A DNA stretch of 64,000 nt from Panorpa germanica. Lineage: Eukaryota > Arthropoda > Insecta > Mecoptera > Panorpidae. Within the stretch, counting starts at the first letter, position 1. Every line of letters begins with the position of its first letter. Position numbers and translations under genes: made by a program. A model generated the notes under the pieces. The model searched no databases and had not been told where the DNA came from. It saw only the letters and a list, made by a program, of their open reading frames with translations. Positions 13,747 through 24,439 of the stretch are shown here, piece by piece. Where the stretch lies: assembly GCA_963678705.1 (NCBI GenBank), contig OY783223.1, forward strand, positions 5,332,001 to 5,396,000, given 5' to 3'.

Positions 13747-14381
13747 ATGGGCTTGTGTCCTATGTCTTAATTTCTACAAAAGTGTACTATATATTGATAA
13801 AGTGGGTTACTAGAACCTCTAATGTTCAATTATTTTTTAATAACTCCTTATATGTTAAGAGATATTAACAATTAAAAAAGTCATTTTGTCTCTTTAATTA
13901 TTTAAAGGATTTAACGTTGTTCACATTCCAAGTGCATGTGAAATCATAATCCTTGTGTAAGGTTACCAACCTTACACCTCATAAATCTCTGCTATATGTA
14001 TTTATATATCAAAACATCAAATATTATTTACAGCTATTTCAAGGAACTCAAATTCCAATATTATGTCTGCCTTAGCAGGGTTAAATAAAGTAAAAACTTA
14101 TTATTCTTTGACTTGAGTTGAATATTTGACTACCAACGGCTACAAAACATTACCACAGCACTGACCTACTCAACAAATAACTGACGTTAAAATGCATTGC
14201 ACGTCATCAAAATATGGCCGATCATTTCTAGCGGTAAAACTTCAATTCAAACTTTTAATTGCTATATCTCCGTCAACATTTAGATATTTAATAGAATAGA
14301 CACGCCAATATACATTTATTAACATCAATTTCAATAAACAATTGAAAAATCGACCACTAAAAAATAAGGACACCAGCCCAT
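13747..14381 (+). mobile_element. M1 family MITE, full-length copy 1
   Basis: Begins ATGGGCTTGTGTCCTATG and ends GGACACCAGCCCAT, near-perfect inverted termini, flanked on both sides by TA (13745-13746 and 14382-14383). At about 635 bp it has no coding capacity. Other copies or remnants of the same sequence lie at 19623, 21279, 26711, 38942, 48398, 52826 and 53343. The TA target duplication points to the Tc1/mariner or a related superfamily; this is inference from the duplication and tips. Confidence 0.85.
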
Positions 14382-14383
14382 TA

Positions 14384-15122
14384 TTGTACCATATTCATTG
14401 AAAAAAACACCGACAACAAATAAAACTTTATTTTGTGTAATGTTAATTTCCAAAAATTAAAACTACTAATTTTTTTTATCGACTATTACATATTTTCCAT
14501 AATATTATCCTTAATATTTAGATGTATATTTACATATAGTCACAAGCTTTTGACAGAGTTTTCATCTTGTGGAATAAAAAAAAATAAAAATAATTATATT
14601 AAATACAATAATTAATATTAAAGAAAGTATATTACTAGCGCCCAACGCATGTACCTAAATGCAATCGCAATAAAAATCAAAAGCAAAACAGTAGATAGGA
14701 ATGGGTCCTAAGCCATCAGCAGATATCGGTAATAAGCATGTGTCTGTCCAGTTTACATCTCCTCTGCGACGTCCCCGTGCCCATGGCCATGGCGATGGCA
14801 AGCATTAGTTACTGACATTAGCCTGGAGAACACCAGGAGTCCATGAGACATGTGACCAAACAGTCCACACACTAGCCATGCTACTCAATACGAACCGGCG
14901 CCTGCTAATATCACTTTGAATCAATACGGAGTGAGCCTAGCCTCGCTAGTCCAAGATAAACATTCTACATATGCAGAGATACAAAACAAATTATTCCTCT
15001 GTTGCTGCGTTTATAGAAATATAAATAAAAAAAGGGTTGTATAGTAGATTCGGTAGATGGTAGAATAGAAATAGTGGGGGGTAGCATTATTCAGGACCGT
15101 ATTTTTATAAATATTATATTTA
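14384..15122. other. bab upstream region with GC-richer patch
   Basis: The stretch 14640-14960 is less AT-rich than its surroundings and includes a CCATGGCCATGGCGATGG-like run. It may be upstream regulatory DNA of the bab exon that follows, but no specific site can be proven and no open frame is convincing. Confidence 0.35.
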
Positions 15123-15179
15123 TTGTTGTACCACGCTCCTTCTATTGTATTGTATGTTAGTTATTACCCCTCCACAACA

Positions 15180-15620
15180 CTAGTCCGCTACGGCCCTGCG
15201 TCTGTAACAGCGTGTAGGACATTGCGCGATTCGCAGCTCCGAAGAGGGCCGTGCCCGAGAGCCGAATGGGGCGGCCTATCTTACACACTACACTGGTGGG
15301 TTCTCTAAACCGCGGTACCGCTCCATCGTGCTCGTGGTTGTACTGTCAGTAGTGCTTGGGTAGTGCTTTGAGCCAGGCTGAAATGTGCACACAATAATCT
15401 AGCGATATCGCGTCGTCATAACCACGTTTTTAACGAAATTGTGACAGCTCTCGAACGGCATCGGAATCGCGAGTGTCCTCCTTTTAATTCACGTGCATTT
15501 GTTATTATTCAGTGTGAATAACATTTAACTGATATTACATTTAAACAATTAAAAACATTTTCACGTGGTGTCACTTCACCGACGGACGCGAGCCCGCGCG
15601 TTTTTATCAAAAATATTGTA
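15180..15620 (+). promoter_or_regulatory. Candidate bab promoter / 5'UTR region
   Basis: This is the most CpG- and GC-rich non-coding block in the window and lies directly upstream of the bab coding exon. Arthropod initiator-like TCAGT motifs occur at about 15347 (GTCAGTAGTG) and 15509 (TTCAGTGTG). No in-frame coding is apparent, so a transcription start and non-coding leader are the simplest reading. The start site itself is not determined. Confidence 0.4.
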
Positions 15621-15808
15621 AATTAATAAAATAAACTATGGCTAATTAGCATGTGGTTATAATAACAAAAACATTGACAGCCTAAAATGGCGTTTGTTAT
15701 ATAACAATAGTAAAAACCTTGTGTGTTTATATAAAAAACTTTGTACAATCAGGTGGTGGTGTGAGTGTGGTTTGTTTTGTTTTTAACAAAATCGTGTTCC
15801 CTTTGCAG

Positions 15809-16702
15809 GTGGTGACGGTGAGGGTGTTTTTTGATTGACAGTGATTAAATAAAGACTACTGAATGCCATCGGAAGCCGGAACGCCGTCGTCCACCCCCGG
15901 CCCAAGCATGCAGCAGCCGCAATTATCGCAGCAGCATCCGAATTCTCAGGGTGCTGCGCCCCAACCGCAGCAATTCTGTCTCAGATGGAACAACTACCAA
16001 ACAAACCTCACCAACGTGTTTGACCAACTCCTCCAAAGTGAATCCTTCGTGGATGTCACCTTGGCGTGCGACGGTCATTCCGTGAAAGCCCACAAGATGG
16101 TTTTATCAGCATGCAGCCCTTATTTCCAAGCGTTGTTCTTCGAGAACCCGTGCCAACATCCTATTGTGATTATGAGAGACATTAAATGGCCGGAACTGAA
16201 AGCGGTCGTCGAATTTATGTACAAAGGAGAAATAAACGTGTCACAGGAACAAATAGGGCCGCTTCTACGTGTTGCTGAAACACTTAAAATTAGAGGATTG
16301 GCTGACGTTAATGGGGAACCGGATGTTACTGGACCACCACCACCTGTTATCCCGGAAGTATCGTCGAAGAAATCTTCCCTACGTGATTGGGATTCACCGG
16401 AAGATATGCCATCACCAACGATTCCTAGAGTTAGGAAGCGACGACGATTATCTGGAGAACGGAGCAGTGCAAGTTCACCAGCTGATAGTTTATTGGGGCC
16501 TGATATTCTTGAAGGAGCTTCACCAGCTCCTTCTTCTATCCCGGCTCTTCCGGTTCCTCCTCCTGCTTCTTTACCTTCTTTACCGCCTCCTGATCTACCA
16601 CTTGCTTTACCACTTCCACCACCTATGTCACATTCTACCCCTCATCCTGATGACATGGAGATCAAACCTGGTATTGCTGAGATGATTCGCGAAGAGGAGA
16701 GG
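15809..16702 (+). other. bab: Putative first coding exon of bab (5'UTR tail plus CDS)
   Basis: The sequence CCCTTTGCAG ending at 15808 is a good splice acceptor, with a T-rich tract before it. A second possible acceptor, TTGATTGACAG, ends at 15841. The exon ends at 16702, before GTGAGT at 16703, a strong donor. Both acceptors leave the ATG at 15863 inside the exon, so they only change the leader length. Exon limits are inferred from splice signals, not from transcripts. Confidence 0.55.
15863..16702 (+). CDS. bab: Bric-a-brac-like BTB/POZ transcription factor, first coding exon
   Basis: This encodes the N-terminal 280 residues of a nuclear BTB protein. Residues 1-36 are a Pro/Gln/Ser-rich leader. 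Residues 37-148 form a BTB domain of the insect BTB-ttk group, with the hallmarks FCLRWNNYQTNL, FVDVTLACDG, KAHKMVLSACSPYF and FMYKGEIN. The NPCQHPIVIMRDIKWPELK stretch and LLRVAETLKIRGLADV favour bric-a-brac over tramtrack, lola, broad or fruitless. A basic cluster RVRKRRRL at 189-196 is a likely nuclear signal, followed by a Ser-rich and then a Pro/Leu-rich segment (224-264). Known bab proteins continue into a pipsqueak-type DNA-binding region; it is not encoded here and must lie in later exons. An in-frame TGA immediately precedes the ATG, fixing this Met as the first possible start. Bab acts in appendage, ovary and pigmentation patterning in flies; the BTB domain mediates dimerisation. Frame stays open through the donor to a stop at 16820-16822. 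Confidence 0.88.
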
Positions 16703-17138
16703 GTGAGTCACAAATTTAAAATTACTCTTTTATTTATTATACAAATGTTGCTTTCTTTAAATCACTGCAGTTTCCTTGATGATGCATTGTTTCTTATCAA
16801 TGTAAACAATATATTTGTGTAAAAACACTTATCCAAACATTTATACAGGATTTGAATCTTATCTCTTTATTTTAGATTGTTATTGATGCTCTCTCTCTCT
16901 CTCTCTTATCGTTATTCCTTTCTAATAGTCTGATTCATAGCAATTCAAACATTTTCTAATGAGATTTTAGCTTTGTACGAAAATTACAAACTGTTTTATA
17001 CATTGAAATTGTCCAGCTTTTTCTGGAAGACCAAGGCGATAATCACATTTAAATTCATCAATTTTGAGGTTAGATTTTCGTTCCTTCAGTAGCTCCAGTT
17101 GCTAACAATTCCTTAAAAAAATGTATATAATCCAAATC
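16703..17138 (+). other. Start of long bab intron
   Basis: The donor GTGAGT at 16703 opens the intron. If not spliced, translation would add 39 residues without domain character and stop at 16822. A CT dinucleotide run lies at about 16890-16906. No later bab exon was recognised in the remaining 47 kb, so everything downstream is either intron or beyond the gene. Confidence 0.5.
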
Positions 17139-17915
17139 ACGAGAGTTCTGCGGCTACTTATACTTAAAAAAGGTTATAAGAGCGGTATAAATCTATAATA
17201 CAATAATCAATTTTATCTTATTCATTTCTATATACATTATAGAAAAATAAGTGAGTCAGTGCTTTTTAGTTATATCGGTAGTTTATACCCCACAATTTGT
17301 TTTAAGAATGAGTCGCCGCCGAACTCTCGTAATATGAACTATATATATACGAGTATATTTCTAAAGCATTAATCAGTTACATAGGTAGAAAATGAACGTT
17401 GGAATTAGTTTGTAGCAAGCTATCAAGTGCGTAACTGCACAGCTTTTCAATTTTCTATATGAGGGATGGAAAATGAACCTTGGCACATTTTTTTTGCCAA
17501 AGCACGATCACCTAAAACTTAACAACGAAGTCAACGAACCTAAATATGGTCTCATTTTTATGTGTTGTTCTTTTTCTTCTAATGTTGATGTTTTCCATGT
17601 TTCATCATGTTTTTTTTCCGTCCGTTTAAAAAACATGAAAAATTTACAGAATGCCAAACTAAAGTAATATTTCTCCTTGAATAGAAATCGACATTAGTAG
17701 TAGCAAAATATACGTTAGTTTAACTCTATTTATACTAGACACATAAGATAAAATTACACATAATATTAAGGTAACTTCAATACCGAAAATGTCTACTTAC
17801 GATAGTTTTAATTCACGCAAGAAAGCAGTAATTTACAACAATTATCCAAATATCTAGTTACGCGTTTAGTTTCCTAATTTTTCGCATTAGATTTAACATA
17901 AAAAGTTTACTGTTA
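17040..17915 (+). repeat. Dispersed repeat X, copy 1 (interrupted)
   Basis: Segments such as GTTGCTAACAATTC, GGTAGAAAATGAACGTTGGA and the TCGCATTAGAT region occur in the same order here and at about 21915-22430. This copy is split by the 192-bp MITE at 17139-17330. Function and class unknown; no coding. Confidence 0.55.
17139..17330. mobile_element. 192-bp MITE (ACGAGAGTTC termini), copy 1
   Basis: Left terminus ACGAGAGTTCTGCGGC and right terminus GCCGCCGAACTCTCGT are inverted repeats extending imperfectly for about 30 bases. The same 192-bp unit recurs at 17928-18119. No coding capacity. It interrupts a larger dispersed repeat (17040-17920) also present at 21915-22430. Confidence 0.75.
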
Positions 17916-17927
17916 TAAGTCCAAATC

Positions 17928-18119
17928 ACGAGAGTTCGGCGGCGACTTATACTTAAAAGAGGTTATAAGAGCGGTATAAATCTATAATAGGATAACGAAT
18001 TTTATTTTATTTGTTTCTATATAGATTATAGAAAAATAAGTGAGTCAGTACTTTTTAGTTATATCGGCAGTTTATACCCCACAACTTGTTTTAAGTATGA
18101 GTCGGCACCGAACTCTCGT
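17928..18119. mobile_element. 192-bp MITE (ACGAGAGTTC termini), copy 2
   Basis: Same length and termini as 17139-17330, here with ACGAGAGTTCGGCGGCGACT at the left and the matching ACCGAACTCTCGT on the right. The two copies differ by scattered substitutions, so they are not a recent duplication. Confidence 0.75.
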
Positions 18120-19622
18120 AATTTAAACTATACAAAGGATACATAACCAAATGTATCTTTCCACATAAATTTACATTTTCCAATGTGTTGATAAAAGATA
18201 GTCTAATCTAACGAATATAATGTAACAGAATTATTTTAAACCTAACGTAACGTTATGTAAAAAACATTACGTTATATAATACATACAGTTACGACTTTAA
18301 ATTCTATTTTTATTTATTCTTTTTTTCCGTCACCCTGTCAGTTTCTTGTAAGGACATAATCTGAGTTTTTCTTGCGTAGGAATACTTGTTGATATTTTTA
18401 CTTAAACTTTCTATATATGGTATACGATGGCTTTGAACTTTGTGCGGCGGTAAACAATATTTTCTATTGATAAACTAAACATCGATATATTAATATATCG
18501 ATTCTATTTATTCTACATTTTTTGAATAAAATTATTACTTAAGTATTTCAATAAAACCAATATTTATTTATTACGACTGTGAGTAAACAGAGTAAAAATT
18601 ACTATGCGAAGATAATACCATGGCGTTATAATGGTTTCATGACAAATGCTGAAACTATCCCGTCTTATTTTGGACACAATTTCTATTATGGCGGGGCCTT
18701 AATATATATGAATTTAATCACGTATAAAATCAATTAAATTGTAAACAACCTAATCTAGAAAATATACCGCTTGTCCAGCAATCGAAACGGAAAACGGGAC
18801 ATCAAAGATTAAGCATAAACATTTTTAGCAGTAACGCATTTTAAAATTACGTACAATAAAAAAATGGAATGAAAATAGTAAAACATAACTGTTTCAAGTC
18901 TAGTTTTATTTGGTTAAGCTACAATTATGTTTGTCTTGAAGAAATACAGTGCTGACAACCAAAGTATTAACCAAGGTTTACAATAAAGCTCAGCTAACTG
19001 TTTGATAATAATTAAATTAGTTTTAAAACATTGTTTAAATTGTCTAGATAGACGTTGATGTTAAATATTAACGTAAAGTCTTTTGGAATATCCTTAAAAT
19101 GAAAGCTAGCTTGACGCTAGCTAATTCTATGTTGTATTTTCTACGTTTCATATAGAAATTGTCTTGCAGTGTCAGGTTCATACTTACTAGCTTATCGCAA
19201 GCTAATTCATTTCATACCTGAGTATTATATTTGTATTTTTTTTTTAAACATTTTAATCTTGGAAGTTTTGCAAACTATCAATTCAAATAGTCACAATCAA
19301 TTGAAAAGATTGGCGAATAATTTATATTTGTAGAAATTTTATCGAATTTATTGTTTCTCCAATCATTTATTAATTGATATTATCCATATTTCTTATCTTA
19401 AACTTATAAACATAAAAAAATATTTTTCTTTCTAAATTTTAAAGCTTTATTCTCACTCACTCTTTTCATATTTAATTTACGTTTTTATTTAGTAATTTAA
19501 TCTAGATTTTAGGTTTTCAGAATAGGCATTCGTTTTTTAATTTGAGTTTAGTTAATTTAGCTGGTGCGTAATCGTCGTTAGTAATATACATTGACAGTTC
19601 GACACTTTCTGTTTTGTTACCA
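18120..19622. other. AT-rich presumed intron
   Basis: No exon or complete element recognised. A small imperfect repeat of a GCTAGCTT/GCTAGCTAATTC motif lies near 19108-19210. Confidence 0.45.
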
Positions 19623-20258
19623 ATAAGCTTGTGTCCTATGTCTTAATTTCTATAAAAGTGTACTACATATTGATAAAGTGGGTTACTAGAACCTCAAATG
19701 TTCAATTATTTTTTAATAACTCCTTATATGTTAAGAGATATTACCAATTAAAAAAGTCATTTTGTCTCTTTAATTATTAAAGGGATTCAACGTTGTACAC
19801 ATTCCAAGTGCATGTGACATCACAATCCTTGTGTAAGGTTACCAACCTTACAGTTCATAAATCTCTGCTACATGTATTTATATATCAAAATATCAAATAT
19901 TATTTACAGCTATTTCAAGGAATAACAAAATTTCAATATTATGTCTGCCTTAGCAGGGTTAAATAAAATAAAAACTTATTATTCTTTGATTTGACTTGAT
20001 TATTTGACTACCAACAGCTACATATATTACCACAGCACTGACCTACTCAACAAATAACTGACGTTAAAATACATTTCACGTCATACTAATATGGCCGACC
20101 ATTTCTAGCGCTAAAACTACAATTCAAACTTTTAATTGCTATATCTCCGTCAACATTTAGATATTTAATAAAATAGACACGCCAATACACATTTATTAAC
20201 ATCAATTTCAATCAACAATTGAAAAATGGACCACTAAAATATGAGGACACAAGCCCAT
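19623..20258 (+). mobile_element. M1 family MITE, copy 2
   Basis: It matches the 13747-14381 copy throughout, from AAGCTTGTGTCCTATGTC at the left to GGACACAAGCCCAT at the right. The left tip has two substitutions (AAGCTTG for GGGCTTG) and the TA flank is not preserved on the left. Confidence 0.85.
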
Positions 20259-21276
20259 TAGTAATAGAAATTATTTTTACTTCTTTTTCTTAATGTCTTA
20301 ATTATTTTTGATAAACTGACTTCGAACTTCTTTTAAAAATAAATCCTACTGCATTTTGACAGAGTTTTTTTAAATTTAGAAACAGTGGACCTTATAAGGT
20401 TCTAAAAAACAAGGAAACGAAAATTAAAAACAAAATTCAGTGAAACATCTGAGAAAGACAAGATTTAAACTGGAGAATATAACCAAAGTTGTAGAAATCA
20501 CTATAAATCTAAAGACAAAAATACTGTGTTTCTAAATTGTAATTAATATTCATAAAGAAGTTCTCTTATAAACATAATTAATTATATTATAAAATAGTTG
20601 TCATACGATGCGCAATTCACATATAATATAAACACCATAACTCAAATTAAATAATAATACATAATAAATCTTTGAAAGTAAAACAGGAAAGGCATTATAA
20701 ACATACCTTCGCCATATCCGTTCATATTTATTTATATTAATATACCTAACATTCAAACTTCATTTACTAGTTTGTGCATTGAACGACAGTATTTTACTGC
20801 GTTCTAACGCAAGTATTCTACTTCTATTCATTGTTTCTAATGTTTTAACTGAGTGTTGCAACAACCGGGTCACTTAGAATTTGCAGGATGGGATTATGAT
20901 TGCTTAATTGATGTCACTGAATGGCTCTAGTTCTACATCTCTAGTCGTATCGCGGCACGGAATGCCCGGAAGCTGAACGCAAACGAATCTTCTTTGCTAC
21001 GGCGTATTAACATCTTCTGTATAGTAAACTATGTATGTGTCACACATCACTCAATAAATTCGTAGGGTTCATATGATTTTTAGATAGTACCAACCTTCAA
21101 ACGATATGTGTCAAAATTTCATAACATTTTGACCATTACTTTACGAATTACCATGGTTTTAATGACGCTACTTTTGCAATTTTCAAAACAATAAATATCT
21201 GAAGTTCTTCGGTTTTTTAATGAAATGAAAAAGTGCTGGTAGTTCCAGCGTGTTATAGTATAGTCAGAACATTTAC
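20259..21276. other. AT-rich presumed intron
   Basis: Nothing recognised. A less AT-rich patch lies at 20860-21010, with no supported exon. Confidence 0.45.
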
Positions 21277-21278
21277 TA

Positions 21279-21888
21279 GTAGACTTGTGTCCTCATTTTT
21301 TAGTGGTCGATTTTTCAATTATTGATGTGTTGGCGTGTTTATTTTATTAAATATCTAAATATTGACGGAGATATAGCAATTAAAAGTTTGAATTGTAGTT
21401 TTAGCGCTAGAAATAGTCGACCATATTTGTATAACGTGAAATGCATTTTAACGTCAGTTATTTGTTGAGTAGGTCAGTGCTGTGGTAATGTTTTGTGGCT
21501 GTTGGTAGTCAAATGATCAAGTTAAGTCAAAGAATAATAAGTTTTTATTTTATTTAATCCTGGTAGACATAATATTGAAATTTTATTGTTCCTTGAAATA
21601 GCTGTAAATAATATTTGATATTTTGATATATAAATGCATATAGCAGAGATTTATGAGCTGTAAGGTTGGTAACCTTACACAGGGATTGTGATGTCACATG
21701 CACTTGGATTGTGTACAACGTTGAATCCCTTTAATAATTAAAGAGACAAAATGACTTTTTTAATTGTTAATATCTCTTAACATATAAGGAGTTATTAAAA
21801 AATAATTGAACATTTGAGGTTCTAGTAACCTACTTTATCAATATATAGTACACTTTTATAGAAATTAAGACATAGGACACAAGCCCAT
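21279..21888 (-). mobile_element. M1 family MITE, copy 3 (inverted)
   Basis: Inverted relative to copies 1, 2 and 4. Left end ACTTGTGTCCTCATTTTTTA, right end GGACACAAGCCCAT. TA lies on both sides (21277-21278 and 21889-21890), supporting TA target duplication. It lies 1.0 kb from copy 2 in opposite orientation, giving the local DNA a large hairpin potential. Confidence 0.85.
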
Positions 21889-21914
21889 TATTTTCAAAAT
21901 TTTATTTAGATTTC

Positions 21915-22430
21915 TTTTGTATATAATAGAAATTGGTGACCCTGAAAATTGGTAACTTTGTTATTAAATATCTCGAATTCTAAATCGTCAAAGTTATTCC
22001 TAATCTATAAACAAAAATTTAGAAAAATCTAGCTGATAGACTTTTGTTCTTTCATTACCTCTGTTGCTAACAATTCGTCAAACAAATATATATATTTGTG
22101 AAGTATTGATTAACTACACAGGTAGAAAATGAACGTTGGAATTAGTTTGTAGCAAGCTATCACGTTCGCAATTGCCTGCTTTTTAATTTTCTATATGAGA
22201 GGTGGTAAATGAACCTTGGCATATTTTTTTTACCAAGTAAGGCATAATTTTTAATTTCAAGTAAGAAATCAGTGGTCTACAATTATCTAAATATCTATTT
22301 ATACATTTCGTTTTCTAATTCTTCGCATTAGATAAGAACATTTACATATATTTAACGTTTATTTAACATAAAAAGTTTACCTGTTACAAAATTCTATCGA
22401 GGGTTTTGTGTATAATAGAAAATAGTTGGA
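21915..22430 (+). repeat. Dispersed repeat X, copy 2
   Basis: It shares GTTGCTAACAATTC, GGTAGAAAATGAACGTTGGA and TTCTTCGCATTAGAT blocks with copy 1 at 17.0-17.9 kb. Its start (ATAATAGAAATTGG, TCTCGAATTCTAAA, AAATCTAGCTGATA) is repeated again around 22412-22430 and 23044-23165, so a second tandem unit follows and is split by the SINE at 22447-23027. Confidence 0.6.
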
Positions 22431-22446
22431 CGGACAGGAAATTTTT

Positions 22447-23027
22447 TTTTTTTTAATATTTATTTTTCAGTGCATCAACTATTAGTAGTTATTAGCACTT
22501 TTAAATCAATATTACATTTTATTTACATATTTCTTATAACATATAACTTATACAATATAATATAATTCTTTCTTTTTCTGCTGTTTCAGCTTCTTTCCTT
22601 ATTCTATTTCAAAGTACTCCATCGGTGCTTCATCAATCACCTCCTCGTTCAACGTGCTTTTCCTTCTTATTCTTATCTGTACCTTATATATTACCTTATT
22701 CTTTTTCCTATGTCATCATCTCGATATGATACAGCAATTGCCTTAACTATATGTTCCCATTTCCATCCAATCTCTTCCTCATCCTCTCCCTCCAAGCTGT
22801 TCTTTTTCTTCTTCTTTTCTTTTATTTTTTCCCTTTTTCTATTTTCGTTCTCGAATTTTTCTTTTTGTGATCATTTTTTTTGTCAATATTCATTTTTGCA
22901 CTATGGTTGCACACAACCAATTAAATCTTATTTTGTCAAACCCACAAAATATAACTCTGGCCCGGGATCGAACCCGAGAACACAGTAGTCAGAGTCAATT
23001 GTCAATGCTCTCACCCAACTATGTCGT
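22447..23027 (-). mobile_element. tRNA-headed SINE with LINE-type 3' tail
   Basis: On the minus strand the 5' end (23027 downward) reads as a tRNA-like head. An A-box-like ATAGTTGGGTGAGAGC is followed by a B box GGGTTCGATCCCGGG, the internal RNA polymerase III promoter pattern. The 3' end is an A-run on the minus strand (T-run at 22442-22454). A 16-base direct duplication, CGGACAGGAAATTTTT, flanks it (22431-22446 and 23028-23043), showing one retrotransposition event. The ~50 bases before the tail (GTGCATCAACTATTAG and TTATTAGCACTT on the plus strand) match the 3' end of the LINE at 50310-51055. The middle is purine-rich on the minus strand and of unknown origin. Confidence 0.75.
22951..23027 (-). 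other. tRNA-like head of the SINE
   Basis: The D-arm and T-arm parts fold in the expected order and the T loop is canonical. The acceptor ends do not pair, so this is not a working tRNA gene. Confidence 0.6.
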
Positions 23028-23043
23028 CGGACAGGAAATTTTT

Positions 23044-23842
23044 CATTACTTTGTTAATAATTATCTCGAATCCTAAACGTTGGTCAAAAGTTCAGAAACT
23101 TCGCGATTTATTAGTAAACGTTATTCCTAACCTATAAATAAAAATTGAGAAAAATCTAGCGGATATTTCTTTATTAATAATTATTTATATAAAATATATT
23201 TTGATTAAAAAACGAAGTTGGAGCTCGTACCTTATATAATACTTCAATCCTTTTCAAATATATTTTGTTTATTTTCCCCATTGTGTCCTACTTTCAAAAT
23301 ATCGTATACAAGTATGACATCTGTCATTCGATTATGATTAACTAAATTGGTTACCTTTCCAGCCAGTCCTTTATATCAATAATTATATCAAGACACACCA
23401 AATTATACTCCTAACTTATTAAATTGGGTTTATATAGAAATACAATAAAATCTTGTATGATATTATATATTATTTTATTGTATTTTGTAATCGTACGCAC
23501 GGTTCTATCAATTCTCCTGTCTGTGTCGCTCCTCTTGAAGGATTTAGTCCTGTGGGCCCTTCATATCCTTTTAGCGGCACTGCTATAATTATAGAACAAG
23601 CACTATTTTTTAAAAGTATTTTTAGATAAATATCATTTTTTTATTTACTTTTTTATTATATTGTTATGGTACGTTTACAATAAAATTGTTTTTGAACAAA
23701 ACGGGGAAAATGTTAATTTTAACTGAGTAAGAGTGACCGCACACTGAAGAAAAATCTATTATTATAAATACCGAGTCTGAATAACACTTATTGGTATTTT
23801 TTCCCATTAAAAAGCAATGCTTTCTCAACACACACGAAATTC
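23044..23842. other. Rest of repeat X unit, then AT-rich DNA
   Basis: To about 23180 the sequence continues the second X unit interrupted by the SINE. The remainder is AT-rich with a short less AT-rich patch at 23510-23590. No gene supported. Confidence 0.45.
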
Positions 23843-23857
23843 AGATTTTCTATTGTT

Positions 23858-24424
23858 ATTATTATTATTTTATTTTTAATGTTTTTGCCATTTGGCACTA
23901 CATTCTTGTGCCTTAACTCATTTATATACATGTCAATGTGCTTAATTCAATTTTGATCTTTATTAAATCTAAACATTCTTATTTTTTCAAACGCAAAAAA
24001 AAATATATAAAATTTCTTATAAAAATAAAAACAAAAACTGCTACTGCTACTGCTTCGCTCCTCCTGCTACTGTCTCTCCTGTTTCTACTCTGCCATTCCT
24101 TCTCTTTCCTAGTTCTTTTTCTCTATATCCGCCATCCACCTCTTCACTTCACTTTCGGCATTACATTCTTCTGCCTTAAAAAGATTTAAAAAGCTTCAGC
24201 CTTCCTTCTTCTAATTATTTCTGCCATCCATCTGTTCCCTTCCTTGCCCCTTTTAAGAGCTGCCCAATATTCATCTCACTCCCTACTTTTTCCCTACAAT
24301 CAAACTTAATGTGTTCCAGTGTTTCGTCCTCCGTTTCGCACACTCTACACATTCTTTCCTCACTACTTTCCCAGTATCTGTTTCCTTTTTCCTCATTTCC
24401 CAATCTCTAAACCTTGCTGTCCTT
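23858..24424 (-). mobile_element. 5'-truncated non-LTR retrotransposon (family A)
   Basis: This is a LINE 3' end on the minus strand, flanked by a perfect 15-base target duplication AGATTTTCTATTGTT (23843-23857 and 24425-24439). The open frame 24215-24403 carries the end of ORF2, with a C-terminal zinc-knuckle-like motif CRVCETEDETLEHIKFDC, as in LINEs of the I/Jockey/R1 assemblage. The 3' UTR follows, with TTTGGCACTACATTCTTG on the plus strand. Reverse transcriptase itself is not present. A second copy lies at 41600-42430. Confidence 0.85.
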
Positions 24425-24439
24425 AGATTTTCTATTGTT

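Noticed and set aside
16269-16685. 138-codon open frame overlapping bab in another frame
   Set aside because: It is leucine/histidine-rich because it reads the proline-rich bab coding sequence out of frame. There is no domain, and the bab frame clearly explains the region.
22951-23027. A functional tRNA gene
   Set aside because: The B box and T arm are good, but the acceptor ends do not pair and it lies at the head of a retroposed unit with target duplication and A-tail.
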